From Lachnospiraceae bacterium (GTDB lineage: Bacteria > Bacillota > Clostridia > Lachnospirales > Lachnospiraceae), in NCBI GenBank assembly GCA_900754855.1, contig CAAEEI010000222.1:1-5830 (forward strand): a stretch of 5,830 nt of DNA, written 5' to 3'. Each line of letters opens with the position of its first letter. Position 1 is the first letter of the stretch. The translations under genes and the position numbers were made by a program. This document shows positions 4,832-5,830 of this stretch, one piece after another. The notes beneath the pieces are model-generated. The model was given only the letters and a program-made list of their open reading frames with translations. It ran no database searches and was not told the DNA's origin.

Positions 4832-5830
4832 TACGCTTCTATATGAATTGCACCAAAAGCACAGGCGCTTTCACAGGCGCCGCATTTGATACATTTATCA
4901 CTGTCAATGACAAACGGTTCTTTCACTCTTCCACTGATCGCACCTACCGGGCAGTTTCTCGCACATTTGGAACAGCCTTTACATCTTTCCGGACTGATGA
5001 CAAAACGACGAAGAGCCGTACAGTTTTTCGCTATACATTTTTTCTCCACCACATGCTGCTCATACTCTTCCCGGAACAGTTTCAACGTACTCATCACCGG
5101 CAGGGCAGCGCTCTTACCCAGACCACAAAGGGCCGTTTCCGTGATGGTCTGCGCCAGTTCTTCCAGAAGATCCAGATCCTCAATCCTTCCTTTTCCTGCC
5201 ACGATGCGCTCCAGAATCTCCAACATCCGCTTCGTTCCTTCCCGGCAAGGCACACATTTTCCACAGCTTTCATTCTGGGTGAAATTCATAAAAAATCTTG
5301 CCACTTCCACCATACAGGTATGGCTGTCCATCACAACCAGACCACCGGAACCGATCATGGCGCCCATTTTTTTGAGGGAATCAAAATCAAGACAAATATC
5401 CAGATGCGGCGTAATCAGACATCCGCCGGAAGGGCCGCCGATCTGTACTGCCTTAAATTCCCCATCGCCTTTGATTCCTCCGCCAATATCAAAAATAACT
5501 TCCCGGAGCGTTGTTCCCATAGGAACCTCAATAAGACCGGTATTTTTTACACTGCCCGTCAGCGCAAAAGCCTTTGTCCCCGGACTTTCCTCCGGCCCGA
5601 TTCCTCTGTACCACTTCGCCCCGTTGGTAATGATCATCGGCACATTGGCAAAAGTTTCTACATTATTTAATACCGTCGGTTTCGCAAACAGTCCCTGTTC
5701 TACGGTTCTTGGCGGTTTCACCCTCGGCATACCACGATTTCCTTCGATCGACGCCGTCAATGCGCTTCCTTCCCCGCAGACAAATGCCCCGGCGCCCCGG
5801 TTAATATGCAGGCGGAAAGAAAAATCTGTA
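4831..5830 (-). CDS. hydB: NuoF-like hydrogenase subunit HydB, C-terminal part (5' end beyond window)
   Basis: This is the diaphorase subunit of a HydABC/Hyt-type hydrogenase. Family members bind NAD(P)H and FMN and pass electrons over Fe-S clusters to HydA. The frame is open to the right edge, giving 332 visible residues; full proteins are near 600. Numbering from the first visible codon, GAGAFVCGEGSAL (12-24) and SIEGNRG (27-33) belong to the Nuo51 FMN/NAD fold. TVLNNVETFANVP (52-64) follows, then an SLBB segment (about 90-140). The NuoF [4Fe-4S] motif is SCGKCVPC (Cys189, 192, 195) with Cys235 in ALCGLGKSA. A C-terminal ferredoxin domain adds two clusters (Cys283/286/289/293 and 313/316/319/323), a feature of HydB that plain complex I NuoF lacks. 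The TTG at 5758-5760 is internal, not a start. It is followed 12 bases later by hydA. NADH or NADPH preference cannot be read from this part. Confidence 0.93.
   Translation of the reverse strand, partial: TDFSFRLHINRGAGAFVCGEGSALTASIEGNRGMPRVKPPRTVEQGLFAKPTVLNNVETFANVPMIITNGAKWYRGIGPEESPGTKAFALTGSVKNTGLIEVPMGTTLREVIFDIGGGIKGDGEFKAVQIGGPSGGCLITPHLDICLDFDSLKKMGAMIGSGGLVVMDSHTCMVEVARFFMNFTQNESCGKCVPCREGTKRMLEILERIVAGKGRIEDLDLLEELAQTITETALCGLGKSAALPVMSTLKLFREEYEQHVVEKKCIAKNCTALRRFVISPERCKGCSKCARNCPVGAISGRVKEPFVIDSDKCIKCGACESACAFGAIHIEA

Noticed and set aside
4189..5670. Long plus-strand open frame (493 codons) opposite hydA and hydB
   Set aside because: It lies antisense to two strongly supported Fe-S proteins, shows no domain, and has a Thr/His/Phe-rich composition typical of a shadow frame.
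5758..5760. TTG as the start codon of the NuoF-like gene
   Set aside because: The same frame continues upstream to the window edge with conserved NuoF residues (GAGAFVCGEGSAL), so this TTG is an internal leucine and the gene is truncated by the window.

Overview
This window reads as a piece of an anaerobic Gram-positive (Firmicutes, class Clostridia, probably Lachnospiraceae-like) chromosome. The reasons are a multi-cluster [FeFe] hydrogenase with its NuoF-like partner, a molybdate-binding protein made as a lipoprotein (as expected without an outer membrane), AGGAG/GGAGGG-type ribosome binding sites, moderate GC content and short intergenic gaps. The family is inferred from protein style only and was not tested by any search.

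Layout: all five well-supported genes lie on the minus strand and read right to left. At the right edge is the C-terminal part of hydB (NuoF-like, FMN/NADH and Fe-S subunit, running off the window at 5830). After 12 bases comes hydA, a complete 559-residue [FeFe] hydrogenase catalytic subunit. A 127-base gap (3012-3138) follows, holding a hairpin just after the hydA stop, an extended -10 promoter and a strong terminator-like hairpin. Then comes modA-modB-modC, a complete molybdate (or tungstate) ABC importer: lipoprotein, permease and ATPase. At the left edge the C-terminal end of a HAD-superfamily phosphatase comes in on the plus strand, tail to tail with modC. The two stop codons overlap, and the HAD terminator lies inside the modC coding sequence.

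How the genes work together: HydA and HydB are two subunits of a soluble NAD(P)H/ferredoxin-linked hydrogenase of the HydABC or Hyt type. The third, NuoE-like subunit would be expected beyond the right edge. Neither HydA nor HydB uses molybdenum, so a molybdate importer directly downstream suggests that the wider locus also contains a Mo- or W-dependent enzyme, most plausibly a formate dehydrogenase coupled to this hydrogenase. That enzyme is not visible here.

The most unusual structure is the modA leader. The only promoter-like site before modA begins transcription almost on top of a hairpin that ends in seven Us, and there is no room for another promoter between that hairpin and modA. Transcription of modABC must therefore pass through this element, whether it starts locally or reads through from hydBA, so attenuation control is plausible. 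No wholly new system was found. The coding content belongs to known families, and the novelty, if any, lies in the leader and in the gene linkage. No tRNA, rRNA, CRISPR array or mobile element was seen.
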